Notes: generated by a model not told the origin, from the letters alone. A DNA stretch of 64,000 bases from Dyadobacter flavalbus (GCF_006149045.1 NZ_VBSN01000066.1:1-64000); one strand, 5' to 3'; counted from the stretch's first letter, positions 25,407 through 34,570 are shown. A program made the numbers and translations.

Positions 25407-27919
25407 GCCGGAGCTATTTCCTCCACTTGCTCAATAATGGATTCGGCATATTCCAGTACCTGCGTGATTTCTTCCGCAGATACCTGCGCGGCATCTTCTC
25501 TCAATGCAACTTCCAGATTTCTGAACTGAGCTGAAAGTTCCTTAGCGCCGATCTGACCCGTTCTTCCTGCCATTCTGTGAATGAGTTCAGGTACTTTTTC
25601 AAAGTCGCCGTCGTCAATCAGCAGAAAAAGGGAATCAACATCTTTGCGGCAGTCCATAACAAACTGATGCAGGATTTCGCGCAGCAGGGCTTCATCGCCA
25701 AAGGTCATTTCGTTCAATGTGCTGAGATCAAAATCATGCGCGTTCATGTTTTCCTGCTTCTGCGGTGTCTCTGAAAATAATTCCAGCAGTTCCAGCAGTT
25801 CGTTGGAATGGAAAGGCTTCATCAGAAATCCGTCAAATCCCATGTTCAGAAGATCCTGTCTTTCTTCCGGCATCGCCTGCGCAGTCAGTACAAAGAATTT
25901 TACGTCAGGGGCTGCATTCCTGCGAAGACGTTTGCACAGTTCTGCACCGTTCATGCCCGACATACGCATGTCCGTCAGGACAAATTTAACCTGATTATCC
26001 CACGGCCTGCTCAGTACTTCTTCGGCAGAGGAAAACGAAGTATGCGGAATACCGTTCATTTCCAGAACCGATGAACACCATTTCAGAATAAAAGCATCGT
26101 CATCCACCAGCCAGACTTTTCCGGTAACCTGATACTCTTTTTGGTCCGATTCGTCCGGTGCGATTTCGGTTGTTTCAGCTTTTTTAATGAGGGTGGTTAC
26201 AAAAAAAGTAGTGCCTTTATTTGGCGTGCTTTTTACTTTGATGCTGCCGTTCATTCCTTCAACAAGCGCTTTTACAATGCTCAGTCCTAGCCCGGTTCCG
26301 CCGTATTTGCGTGAAATGGAAGGATCGGCCTGTTCAAACTGGTTGAAAACACGCTGCAGCTGTTCCTCCGACAATCCGATTCCGGTATCCGAAATCTGAT
26401 ATTCAATGCTGTATTCCTTTTCCGATTCAAAGCCGTTTACTCTTAAAGTTACATCGCCGCTGTTGGTGAATTTAATGGCATTATTGAGCAGATTGTATAG
26501 AATCTGTCTGAGTCGGAAAGGGTCGCCGCTGAGATACAGCTGTGGCGGCAGATTATTTTCCAGTTTTAATGTCAGTCCTTTCGAAACAGCAGTCGGACGC
26601 AGCATCTGGATTACTTCGTTCAGGAACGGCGTAATGGCAAAAGTCCGTTCTTCAAAAGTAAACCGGTCTGAAATAATGCGGCTGTAATCCAGTACTTCAT
26701 TAACAAGGTAAAGCAAATGTTCCGATGCCGAATGCAGTATTTCCAGATCCTGCCGTTGAGGCTTTTTGCTGTTTTTAAGCGCTTCCGTGTAGCCGATAAT
26801 GGATTGCAGCGGCGTCCGTATTTCATGGCTCATGTTCGACAGAAAGCGCTGTTTGGCCAGGCTGTGATATTCCGCTTCCTCTTTGGCTTCTTCCAGCTGG
26901 CTCCTGTACTCGTTGCTTCTTGCTATATCTGTAAAAATCAAATAGGCAAGCAAAGCCGTAAGAAGAAAAAATCCGAGCATAACCCATTCCAGTCCGTCTA
27001 TGCTTTTGGCGACGAGGTTTTTGGAAATTCGGGTTTGTATATTTGAATCTTTGAGCACTTCACTTTCCACACCCTGCATTACTTTCAGGAGCTGCCTTAC
27101 AAGTGTATTGCCGGCAATCGCCAGTTCTTGTTCACGGTCTACAAAATGGGTAGTTCTTATTTTCTGTGATTTCTCAATCGCATGGACCGCTTCGCCCACT
27201 TTTTCAATCGTGCTGTCTTCCTGCGCAACTTTCAGCGTGTCTACTTCCACATTGATTTCCTGCTTCTGATACGTTTTAGGCGCTTCCGCCACCTGATTCT
27301 TCTTGTTCTTTTTCCCGCTGAAAACGCGGTTCAGGAATCCTTTTTTTTCCTCCCTGTAAGTGGAAGTATCCGGCAGTTCGGTGTAAACGGTGGTTGTCGT
27401 CGTTTTTTTCTCCGTTTTAACAACAGTGCTTTCGGGTTTCAGCTGCGTGGTGATCAATCCGGAAATGGACTTTACTTCGTCGGAAAGCGCCTTGTTGCTG
27501 ACCAGTTTGGATCTGACTTTGATATACTTGCTGTAAATCTTTTCACGCTGCTCAAGAATGGATCTCATGGAATCTATCCGTACAATCTGGGCAGGCGTAT
27601 CAAAGCTCATGGCACTCAGAGAATCCAGCAGTAGCAGCAGTTCCTTGGATTGTGCCAGAACCTGTTTATCCCGGTCTTCATTTTTAAGCGTACGGGCGTT
27701 CTGCAAATGATCAAGCTGAAGAATGTTTTTAAAAATCTGATTAACCAGCCTCAGCTGATCGTTGGGCGTGGACAAAGCCTCAACTTTGTTCAGCATGTCC
27801 TCAAATGTCCTTTTACTGATAAACCAGGATAAGCCAAGTGCCAGTGAAGTCAGAAAAAAACCCAGCAACACTTTTCCGGTCACTGATTTCAAAAAATGTA
27901 GTTTGCGTAAAGCTGACAT
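25394..27919 (-). CDS. Hybrid sensor histidine kinase with REC and HPt domains
   Basis: An 841-residue membrane kinase. A first helix (about 15-35) and a second (about 312-332) enclose a 275-residue extracytoplasmic sensor with coiled-coil character and a Thr/Lys-rich patch (170-215). Then come HisKA with His365 (SNMSHEIRTPLQ), HATPase (N box NLLNNAIKF, GGTGLGLSIV), a receiver with Asp650 (VLTDMRMSGMNG) and Lys701, and an HPt domain with His781 (ELIHRMAGRTGQIG). This permits a complete His-Asp-His relay within one chain, with output to the convergent NtrC-type regulator. The sensor part does not match a domain I can name. Confidence 0.93.
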   Translation of the reverse strand: MSALRKLHFLKSVTGKVLLGFFLTSLALGLSWFISKRTFEDMLNKVEALSTPNDQLRLVNQIFKNILQLDHLQNARTLKNEDRDKQVLAQSKELLLLLDSLSAMSFDTPAQIVRIDSMRSILEQREKIYSKYIKVRSKLVSNKALSDEVKSISGLITTQLKPESTVVKTEKKTTTTTVYTELPDTSTYREEKKGFLNRVFSGKKNKKNQVAEAPKTYQKQEINVEVDTLKVAQEDSTIEKVGEAVHAIEKSQKIRTTHFVDREQELAIAGNTLVRQLLKVMQGVESEVLKDSNIQTRISKNLVAKSIDGLEWVMLGFFLLTALLAYLIFTDIARSNEYRSQLEEAKEEAEYHSLAKQRFLSNMSHEIRTPLQSIIGYTEALKNSKKPQRQDLEILHSASEHLLYLVNEVLDYSRIISDRFTFEERTFAITPFLNEVIQMLRPTAVSKGLTLKLENNLPPQLYLSGDPFRLRQILYNLLNNAIKFTNSGDVTLRVNGFESEKEYSIEYQISDTGIGLSEEQLQRVFNQFEQADPSISRKYGGTGLGLSIVKALVEGMNGSIKVKSTPNKGTTFFVTTLIKKAETTEIAPDESDQKEYQVTGKVWLVDDDAFILKWCSSVLEMNGIPHTSFSSAEEVLSRPWDNQVKFVLTDMRMSGMNGAELCKRLRRNAAPDVKFFVLTAQAMPEERQDLLNMGFDGFLMKPFHSNELLELLELFSETPQKQENMNAHDFDLSTLNEMTFGDEALLREILHQFVMDCRKDVDSLFLLIDDGDFEKVPELIHRMAGRTGQIGAKELSAQFRNLEVALREDAAQVSAEEITQVLEYAESIIEQVEEIAPAHSI

Positions 27920-28047
27920 AACGTTCCGGAATTATACAGTATCAATAAACGCATTTCGAGCGGCGAAAGTTGTAAATCCATTCATTGCTATGCATTTGCA
28001 AGGTGAAGATAATGCATTTGGCAAATACTTTTCCAACTCTTTCACAA

Positions 28048-28098
28048 AACAGAAAAGGAGATGCCCACTTTCCGGACATCTCCTTTTCTGTTCTTTTT
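28048..28098 (-). terminator. Terminator hairpin after the propeller/cytochrome gene
   Basis: A perfect 16-bp stem (AACAGAAAAGGAGATG / CATCTCCTTTTCTGTT) with a 13-nt loop lies 36 nt beyond the stop at 28128. The T-rich ends on both strands allow bidirectional action. Confidence 0.85.
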
Positions 28099-28127
28099 TA
28101 CTTTTTCGTCCGGTTGAAAAACCGGTT

Positions 28128-30068
28128 TTACTTGCCAAGCGAATTAATCCATGATGCGATTTTTGCAGCTTCCTCTTTCGGGACCTGAGGCATCGGAGGC
28201 ATTGGCGTAGCAAAATCCGGCCAGTTTTCCGGCTTCGGATTATAGATCAGATCCATGATTTTTTCATTGCTGTACTTGCGTTTTGCAACGTCCGTATAAG
28301 ACGGTCCAACTACTTTTTTATCCGTGGCATGACATGCAAGACACGTATTCTTCTGAAGCAATGGTTTTACTTCATCCCAGGTCGGCGTTTTTGAAGCCGA
28401 CGCAGTTGCAGTCGTTTTGCCTTTGCCGTCCGGCGAAACGTGTTCTTTCACAGAAGTTGTTGCAGCCGCAGTAGCCGTATTGCCGGATCTTGTTGTTTTC
28501 AGTTCCGAAACTTTCAGCTTTTCACCGTCCGGAATGTTGTTCAGCGTATAATATGCTTCCGGATGCACAAGCGACCAGCTGTTCGTGGCAGCACGTACGC
28601 CGTCCAGCTGAATTTTGTGTACATAATACTGACGCATGCCGTCCAGAACAATCCGTACCCTTTTGTTGTCGTCAGATACTTTTACGCCTTTTACCTTTAC
28701 ATCTTCCAGATTGATCTGAGGACTTCCGTACACCGGGTAATGCTTGTACAAGTAGCTGCTTACTTTATAAGAATCAAGATCTTCGGCAGACTTGCGGTCA
28801 ACTGGCATTGTAAATTCCACTTCAAAACCGTCCGGCATTGCTTTTACCGTATACATTTCAAAAGGCATTTTTCCGTTCCAGACCAGACGCTGCAAACCCT
28901 GATTGGCATCGCCGGCAGAACCCCAGCCACGGTTTGTTTCTCCCACAAACATGGAGCCGTCCTTGTCAAAAGCCATACGCAGCACGCCCGACTGGAATCC
29001 GCTGCGGAAACCGATGCTCGCGCCCTGATATTCACCTTTTACTTTTTCCAGAACAATGCGCATGATGTTGCTTTGTCCCTGATCGCCAACAAAAACCTGT
29101 CCTGTAAACGGTCCGAAGCCACCCTTTGTATCATCCAGAATAAGCTCCGAAGTAGACACGCCATGAACGCCATATGGCAGCCACACAGCCGGCAACTGAA
29201 CCATATTGTATTTTTCTTTCAGCTGATAAAGAAACTGCGGCGCTTCATTTCCTGTGTTTTCAGGCTTGATGGCGCGTCCCTGATCGTCTTTGTGCTGACG
29301 GTTGTCACGTTCTGCAAAAAACTGCTTTTCGGTAAGTTTAACCGGCGAGTCCGGCAAACCGGCCCATCTCAATCCGGCCGGATGGCCCATAAAGCCTCCT
29401 TTTTTAACCTGGAAAATAGCGCCGGTTCCCATCCAGTCGCCCTGGTTGTCGGTATAAAAAAGTTCGCCGTTCAGCATGCTGATACCCGCAGGGGAACGAA
29501 CGCCGGTTGCATACGGCTCGTATTTTCCTTCGTTGGTAATATGAAAAATCCATCCGCGGCCCGGCACACGGCTTTCGCCTCTCCACCATTCCTCATCGCC
29601 AAATGCCACGTTGCCGCTTACAAAGAAACTTCCGTCCGGCGCCAGTTTGGGGCCAAATGAATATTCATGATAATGTCCGGACAACGGCCATGCATATACC
29701 GTTTCGTAAACATCCGCTTTGCCGTCGCCGTTTTTGTCCACCAGTTTGGTCAGTTCGCCGCGCTGCGCGCAGTACAAAGCGCCTTCTTTATAGGCAAGAC
29801 CCAGAATTTCATGCAATCCGGTCGCGAATTTCCGGAAATAAGGCGTGCGGCTTGTCGGGTTGTCCACAATCCAAACTTCACCTCTTCTGGTTGAAATTGC
29901 CAGCGAACCGTTCGGCATGGTGGTCAGTCCGCCGACTTCAAGGATAATTCCTTCCGGAATCGGCGGCGTTAAAATTTTATAGAAGTCTTCTTCTTTAGGT
30001 GACTCCTGCGCTTTAAGCATTGTAAGAGTTGCCAGCAGCGCAAATGCTATGTGAGCAATTTTTTTCAT
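28128..30068 (-). CDS. Exported beta-propeller dehydrogenase fused to cytochrome c
   Basis: A 646-residue secreted protein. A signal peptide (MKKIAHIAFALLATLTMLKAQ) precedes a propeller domain (about 25-390) with GLTTMPNGSLAISTRRGEVW, KLVDKNGDGKADVYE (a calcium-binding-like DxNxDGxAD loop), and GEIxxTDNQGDW-type blades, as in PQQ/sorbosone dehydrogenase-like proteins. A middle domain of about 150 residues follows, then a C-terminal cytochrome c with C576-L-A-C579-H580 and a Met-rich MPPMPQ ligand segment. It probably oxidises a sugar or alcohol in the periplasm and hands electrons to its own haem. It is 28 nt downstream of a PA14-DUF1080 gene, so a role in 3-keto-sugar metabolism is a fair guess. 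Start ATG 30068; the PQQ requirement is unproven. Confidence 0.82.
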   Translation of the reverse strand: MKKIAHIAFALLATLTMLKAQESPKEEDFYKILTPPIPEGIILEVGGLTTMPNGSLAISTRRGEVWIVDNPTSRTPYFRKFATGLHEILGLAYKEGALYCAQRGELTKLVDKNGDGKADVYETVYAWPLSGHYHEYSFGPKLAPDGSFFVSGNVAFGDEEWWRGESRVPGRGWIFHITNEGKYEPYATGVRSPAGISMLNGELFYTDNQGDWMGTGAIFQVKKGGFMGHPAGLRWAGLPDSPVKLTEKQFFAERDNRQHKDDQGRAIKPENTGNEAPQFLYQLKEKYNMVQLPAVWLPYGVHGVSTSELILDDTKGGFGPFTGQVFVGDQGQSNIMRIVLEKVKGEYQGASIGFRSGFQSGVLRMAFDKDGSMFVGETNRGWGSAGDANQGLQRLVWNGKMPFEMYTVKAMPDGFEVEFTMPVDRKSAEDLDSYKVSSYLYKHYPVYGSPQINLEDVKVKGVKVSDDNKRVRIVLDGMRQYYVHKIQLDGVRAATNSWSLVHPEAYYTLNNIPDGEKLKVSELKTTRSGNTATAAATTSVKEHVSPDGKGKTTATASASKTPTWDEVKPLLQKNTCLACHATDKKVVGPSYTDVAKRKYSNEKIMDLIYNPKPENWPDFATPMPPMPQVPKEEAAKIASWINSLGK

Positions 30069-30096
30069 TATCAATGGAATATCAAAAAGATTAAAA

Positions 30097-31947
30097 TCAG
30101 AATAGGATCGAGTACTTTACTTCGCCGTTGCGTACCGGAACAAGCAGCTCCTGCTGACCGTTTGCGCTTCTTATTTCAGGCTTCACCGTTTTGTCGGCCA
30201 GCTGAATATAGTAGGATTTGTTGTCTACGGCATAAAGTCCGTCCGCTACTTTTTCAATAAGCGATCCGTCGGCAAGTCTTGCAACCAGGTCCGTTACAGG
30301 GTTATTTACTTTTACAATCCGTTCAAGATACTGATTATTCACAACCGAAATATAATCTGTTACCGTGGAGCCAAATGCCTGATACTGGAACGTCGGAACG
30401 TCTGTTTCATCGAGTACATAGCCTTTCGGGCGGTAGCGGCTGCCGGTTGTATCGGATTGCCATTTGGAGTTTCCTTTGGTTTTGCCAAGCAGCATATCAT
30501 CGTTCAAAAGCGTAACGCTTCCGCGCGGGCGGGAAGAACCGTCGCCGCGATCGTGCCACATCGGGGTTGCATCCAGAAACTCGCCGCGCCAAACCTGCAG
30601 TACGTTTCCTTTGTCCATATCGTAAGTATAATGCAGGTTGGCCGGGCTTCCCACCGAAACTGCATGCACTACACGTTGTCTTTTCGCCTTTTCGTCCTTT
30701 TTGAAATCCATGAAACTGCGCGTAACCGTATTGGTTCCGGCTGAGATCAGAATCGGATCGTTAATTCTTCCGGACATGGCAGAGCTTTTGGCATGATGCG
30801 CAACTTCCCTGAATCCCGGGCCGCTGATCCACAGACCCAGCGCAGGACGCAGCCAGCCGTCTCTTTTGTTATTGAAAATCTCGATTTTGTGATCGCCGGC
30901 AGTAAGGTTTGTCTTTGCTTCGCGGAATTCGTTGTCAGCTTTCCATTGTGCATCAATAACATACTTGCCGTCAACTCTTAAATAGGAATTACCCGGCGCC
31001 TGTAATCTGAAATTATATTCTCCGGCAGTCGGTGCAGTGTATGTGCCCGTGTACACGTAAGAGTAATTGTTGTTCTCTTTCAGGATTTCCCAGGTCAGCA
31101 CTTCTGTTTTGCCCGTTTCGGCAGGAGTCAGTTTGCCAAGGTCGTCTGTTTCCAGGATATTTCCGTAATACGTTTTGTAGCTCAGATCGGACAACGTTCC
31201 GGGCTTTTTATCAAAATTATTGATCACAATATTTTTGATCGCCAGCGAACCGTGGTCACCCTGAAAACGGAGCGGACCCATTGGAACGTCTTCGGCCGTC
31301 AGTGAACCGCGCGTAGGGCCGCTTACTTCCACATTTTCATGGATCGTTACGCCGTTCAGCACGACAGAAAGGAACACCGCATTGGAGATTTTCTTGCCGT
31401 TTGCATCAAAGCGCGGTGCCTGATAGGAGATTTTGATGTTTTGCCACAAGCCGGGCGCTTTTGCCACATTGAAACGCGGCGCATAGCCTTCGTATCCTTT
31501 TTCACCTTCCGGCTTGGTATCATTCCAGCGTTCGTAAATACCGCCGCAGTCGTTGTACTTGGCTGTTTTTTTGCCCCAGCTGTCGAAAAGCTGGACTTCG
31601 TAATTTCCCTGCAGGTAAATGCCGGAATTCGATCCTTTGGAAAGCATGAAATCCAGTTCAATGTCCAGATCTCCGTGCTTGAAATTGGAGATCAGCTCGT
31701 ACTGATTGCCATACTTGCCCTTTTCATGCGTACATGCGAGAACGCCTTTGCCGGGCGTTGTTGTCATGGCGTTTTCTTTGGAAATGTCAGCCGTTGCATT
31801 GCCTACAATTTTCCAGTTGTCCGATTTTGTAGTGAATGCACTGAGGTCGTTGAGAGGAACAGTTTGCTGAGCATGAACGGATTGCGTAACAAGCGCTGCC
31901 ATGCAACAGGCAAGCAGTCGCCATAAAAAAGTATTGTGTTTAAACAT
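30097..31947 (-). CDS. Exported DUF1080 protein with PA14-like domain
   Basis: A 616-residue secreted protein. Signal peptide 1-26 (cleavage near VHAQ). Residues about 37-245 form a DUF1080 (concanavalin-like) domain with FMLSKGSNSGIYLQGNYEVQLFDSWG and APGLWQNIKISYQAP, the family's core motif. Residues about 270-390 look like a PA14 carbohydrate-binding domain (TGTYTAPTAGEYNFRLQ, SYLRVDGKYVID). The last 220 residues have no clear domain. DUF1080 members are now described as 3-keto-glycoside hydrolases or lyases that act on keto-sugars, so this may be a surface or periplasmic enzyme. Co-transcribed with the dehydrogenase gene (28-nt gap). Confidence 0.82.
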   Translation of the reverse strand: MFKHNTFLWRLLACCMAALVTQSVHAQQTVPLNDLSAFTTKSDNWKIVGNATADISKENAMTTTPGKGVLACTHEKGKYGNQYELISNFKHGDLDIELDFMLSKGSNSGIYLQGNYEVQLFDSWGKKTAKYNDCGGIYERWNDTKPEGEKGYEGYAPRFNVAKAPGLWQNIKISYQAPRFDANGKKISNAVFLSVVLNGVTIHENVEVSGPTRGSLTAEDVPMGPLRFQGDHGSLAIKNIVINNFDKKPGTLSDLSYKTYYGNILETDDLGKLTPAETGKTEVLTWEILKENNNYSYVYTGTYTAPTAGEYNFRLQAPGNSYLRVDGKYVIDAQWKADNEFREAKTNLTAGDHKIEIFNNKRDGWLRPALGLWISGPGFREVAHHAKSSAMSGRINDPILISAGTNTVTRSFMDFKKDEKAKRQRVVHAVSVGSPANLHYTYDMDKGNVLQVWRGEFLDATPMWHDRGDGSSRPRGSVTLLNDDMLLGKTKGNSKWQSDTTGSRYRPKGYVLDETDVPTFQYQAFGSTVTDYISVVNNQYLERIVKVNNPVTDLVARLADGSLIEKVADGLYAVDNKSYYIQLADKTVKPEIRSANGQQELLVPVRNGEVKYSILF

Positions 31948-32127
31948 ACAGGAAAAAAACTTATTGGTTTGGAATTAAGCACCGATTCGGCGGGCGGTGC
32001 AAATAACGTGAAGAATTAGGAAAATTGCATTTAATTAGATGAGAATCGCAATTGTTAATGCTTTTTGCTTAATGTTGTATTTTTTGTTATTTCAATGAGT
32101 TATTAGACTAAACAGTTTTTTGTTAAA

Positions 32128-32892
32128 ATGAAAAAATTAATTCTTACCGCGTTCAGCCTTGCAACGGCATTTGCTGCACATGCACAATTGCAACCTGCCA
32201 AGCAAACGCCGGAATCCAGTGAATTGTGGAGCCCGGTTCCACGTGTTGTAACGCCAGGAAAAAATTCTACTACAGTTTCCGGATTTACTGCTCCTTCTGA
32301 TGCAATCGTGTTGTTTGACGGTAAAAATCTGGATGCGTGGGTTTCCGGAAAAGACGGAAAAGCGGCTGCGCCCTGGACTGTTGCTGATGGAATTATGACC
32401 GTAGCCCCAAAATCCGGCGACATTCAGACCAAGCAGACTTTCGGCGATTATCAGCTGCATATCGAATGGCGTACGCCGGCAAAAGTAGAAGGAAGCAGCC
32501 AGGGAAGAGGAAACAGCGGTATATTCATGCAGGGTGTTTACGAACTTCAGGTGCTGGACAGCTACAATAACCCGACTTACTCCAACGGACAGGCCGGTTC
32601 TATCTACAAACAAACCATGCCGCTCGTAAATGCATCCGTAGGCCCGGGCGAATGGCAGACTTACGATGTGGTTTATACTGCACCGCATTTCAACAAAGAC
32701 GGCCAAATGACGATCCCGCCTTACATTACGGTAATCCATAACGGCGTACTGGTTCAGAACCATACGATGATCCAGGGAACAACGCCTTACGTAGGACAGC
32801 CTACGATTGAACCGCATGGCCGCGGCCCGATCAAACTGCAGGATCACAACAATACAACGAGTTTCAGAAATATCTGGATCAGAGAATTGTAA
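32128..32892 (+). CDS. Exported DUF1080 (3-keto-disaccharide hydrolase-like) protein
   Basis: A 254-residue secreted protein with signal peptide MKKLILTAFSLATAFAAHAQ. The rest is one DUF1080 domain: LFDGKNLDAWVSG at the start, HIEWRTPAK, GRGNSGIFMQGVYELQVLDS, and the ending GPIKLQDHNNTTSFRNIWIRE. It is divergent from the PA14-DUF1080 gene across 180 nt, so the two may share control. It ends in a clear terminator. The family is described as acting on 3-keto-glycosides; the substrate here is not known. Confidence 0.88.
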   Translation: MKKLILTAFSLATAFAAHAQLQPAKQTPESSELWSPVPRVVTPGKNSTTVSGFTAPSDAIVLFDGKNLDAWVSGKDGKAAAPWTVADGIMTVAPKSGDIQTKQTFGDYQLHIEWRTPAKVEGSSQGRGNSGIFMQGVYELQVLDSYNNPTYSNGQAGSIYKQTMPLVNASVGPGEWQTYDVVYTAPHFNKDGQMTIPPYITVIHNGVLVQNHTMIQGTTPYVGQPTIEPHGRGPIKLQDHNNTTSFRNIWIREL

Positions 32893-32926
32893 GACACCGT
32901 ATTTCGGTACGGGTACAATATTTTAG

Positions 32927-32966
32927 AGGCTTAAACGGTTTGAAAAAATCGTTTAAGCCTTTTCTT
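32927..32966 (+). terminator. Terminator of the DUF1080 gene
   Basis: An 11-bp stem (AGGCTTAAACG / CGTTTAAGCCT) with a 12-nt loop is followed by TTTTCTTTTTT, 35 nt after the stop. Confidence 0.9.
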
Positions 32967-33018
32967 TTTTCAATACTTTAGAAATTAATTATTTATTCGT
33001 TCGAAAGGAATTGTGGTC

Positions 33019-33585
33019 ATGCAGGAAATAGAACCCTATTACAACTGGGAAAAACATTACGTTGCCAGTCACGACGAACGTTCACCTTTTTACGGGAGAA
33101 CTTACAACTTAGATTACTACGAAAATGCGATATACGGTTATTACATACATCCTTTATGGGATGAAATCGGATCGGAAACGCTTTATGTAAAAATCATTTA
33201 TGCCGATTATAACAAGCATTTTGCCATTATCGAAATGTTTGGGGAATGGAATGATGCGCTGCATAACGATATCATGTTTTTCAAGCGCCAGGTTGCGGAT
33301 ATGCTGATTGAAGAAGGAATCAACCAGTTTATTCTTCTGGGTGAAAATGTGCTGGACTTTCATGGCGGCGATGACGATTATTACGCAGAATGGTTTGACG
33401 ATATTGAAGACGGCTGGATCGCGGCGGTCAACTTCAGGGAACATGTGGAGGAACAATGGAAGCGTTTCAGGCTGGATTACTATATCAATTTCGGAGGCAC
33501 ACTCCAGATCGCGAACTGGCGCACTTTGCAGCCGGAGCCATTCTATGAATTAGTTAAAAAATTGATGATAAGAAGGTTAGAGTAG
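33019..33585 (+). CDS. Acidic, aromatic-rich hypothetical protein
   Basis: I do not recognise this 188-residue protein. It is soluble, without a signal peptide, rich in Tyr, Trp, Asp and Glu (HGGDDDYYAEWFDDIEDGW), and starts MQEIEPYYNWEKHYVASHDERSPF. The stretch YVKIIYADYNKHFAIIEMFGEWND suggests an alpha/beta fold. ATG 33019 is preferred over GTG 33013. It stands alone between a terminator and the next promoter. The codon use resembles the neighbours, so it is likely to be a real gene. Confidence 0.7.
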   Translation: MQEIEPYYNWEKHYVASHDERSPFYGRTYNLDYYENAIYGYYIHPLWDEIGSETLYVKIIYADYNKHFAIIEMFGEWNDALHNDIMFFKRQVADMLIEEGINQFILLGENVLDFHGGDDDYYAEWFDDIEDGWIAAVNFREHVEEQWKRFRLDYYINFGGTLQIANWRTLQPEPFYELVKKLMIRRLE

Positions 33586-33604
33586 AGAAAAGCGTATACA
33601 ATTG

Positions 33605-33635
33605 TTGCAACGTTGATAAGTCCTTTGTAGATTTG
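33605..33635 (+). promoter_or_regulatory. Predicted promoter for the Glu/Ala/Lys-rich protein gene
   Basis: TTG (33605-33607), 20-nt spacer and TAGATTTG (33628-33635), a full match to TAnnTTTG. A TTTGGTT/AACCAAA inverted repeat (33632-33662) overlaps the transcription start region and could be an operator. Confidence 0.55.
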
Positions 33636-33673
33636 GTTTTAACGTATATTAATCCAACCAAACCTTGAAACTT

Positions 33674-34570
33674 ATGGCAGACAATGTGAAATTAACCCCG
33701 GAATATTCTGAAGAACTGGATAAGAAAGCAGAAGATTTGAATGTCACAGCAAACAGTGCCACAAACGGCGTAGAGGAAGAGGTTAAGGAACTGAATGAAG
33801 AAGCCAAAGACAATGCGACTGCAGAACTGGAAGCACTTGAAGTGAATGCAGAAGAAAAAGCAGAAGATGCAAAAACAGCCGCCGACGGTATCCGGTCAGA
33901 AGTTTATGAAACAGCAGATGACCTGAAAGCAGAAGCAGATACAAAGTGGGACGAGGCCAAAGATGCAGCGCTGGAAGCAGAAGAAAAGGCTGCTGATAAA
34001 TTGGAAGACCTGAAAGCCACGGCGGAAGTTAAAGCTGAGGACACAAAAGATACGGTCGCAGAAATCGGGACTGCCGCAGAGGAAAAAGCGGAAAACCTGA
34101 AAATAGCTGTTGAAGACAAAACGGAAGAAGCAAAGGAAATTGTTGCAAACATAAAAGAAGAAGCTGCTGCAAAGGCAGAAGTAGCCAAAGAAGAGGCTAC
34201 TGAAACGGCGCAGGAAGTAAAATCGGGATTTGCCGTAAAAACGGAGCAACTGCAGAATGAAGTGGAGCTGAACATTGCTGCCGGCAGGGTAAAAGCGCAG
34301 GAAATCGTATCCGACCTTACTGAAAAAGCGGAAGACCTGAAAGAAGCGGCTGCCGAAAAGTTTGAAGATATCAAAGAAGATGCCGCAGAAGCATTTGAAG
34401 ATGCAAAAATCATTGCTTCACAGAAAATCGCCGAAGCGCAGGTAAAAGCCGCCGAACTGAAAGTAAAAGCAACCGAAGAACTTGAAGAACTGAAAGAAAC
34501 CGCTTCTGAAAAATACGAAGAAACGAAAGTGAAAGCCAAAGGTTTCTGGTCAAGGCTGTTCGGAAAATAA
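33674..34570 (+). CDS. Glu/Ala/Lys-rich repetitive helical protein (LEA/apolipoprotein-like)
   Basis: A 298-residue protein made almost wholly of Ala, Glu, Lys, Asp, Thr and Val in repeated segments such as AEEKAEDLK, AAEKFEDIKEDA and KAAELKVKATEELEEL, giving one long amphipathic helix or a coiled coil. The only aromatic-rich part is the C-terminal tail FWSRLFGK. No signal peptide or membrane helix is present. This composition resembles group 3 LEA and YtxH/apolipoprotein-like stress proteins, which are often disordered and protect membranes or proteins under drying. ATG 33674 is preferred to TTG 33665. The gene has its own promoter and terminator. The function is unknown. Confidence 0.75.
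   Translation: MADNVKLTPEYSEELDKKAEDLNVTANSATNGVEEEVKELNEEAKDNATAELEALEVNAEEKAEDAKTAADGIRSEVYETADDLKAEADTKWDEAKDAALEAEEKAADKLEDLKATAEVKAEDTKDTVAEIGTAAEEKAENLKIAVEDKTEEAKEIVANIKEEAAAKAEVAKEEATETAQEVKSGFAVKTEQLQNEVELNIAAGRVKAQEIVSDLTEKAEDLKEAAAEKFEDIKEDAAEAFEDAKIIASQKIAEAQVKAAELKVKATEELEELKETASEKYEETKVKAKGFWSRLFGK

Noticed and set aside
28440..29660. A 406-residue plus-strand frame opposite the propeller/cytochrome gene
   Set aside because: It lies wholly inside a well-supported gene on the other strand, has shuffled Phe/Cys/Arg-rich composition and no recognised domain.
33904..34539. A 211-residue minus-strand frame opposite the Glu/Ala/Lys-rich gene
   Set aside because: It is a by-product of the strong codon bias (GAA/GCA/AAA read backwards give Ser/Phe-rich frames). 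It has low complexity, no promoter, and the plus frame has a clean promoter and terminator.
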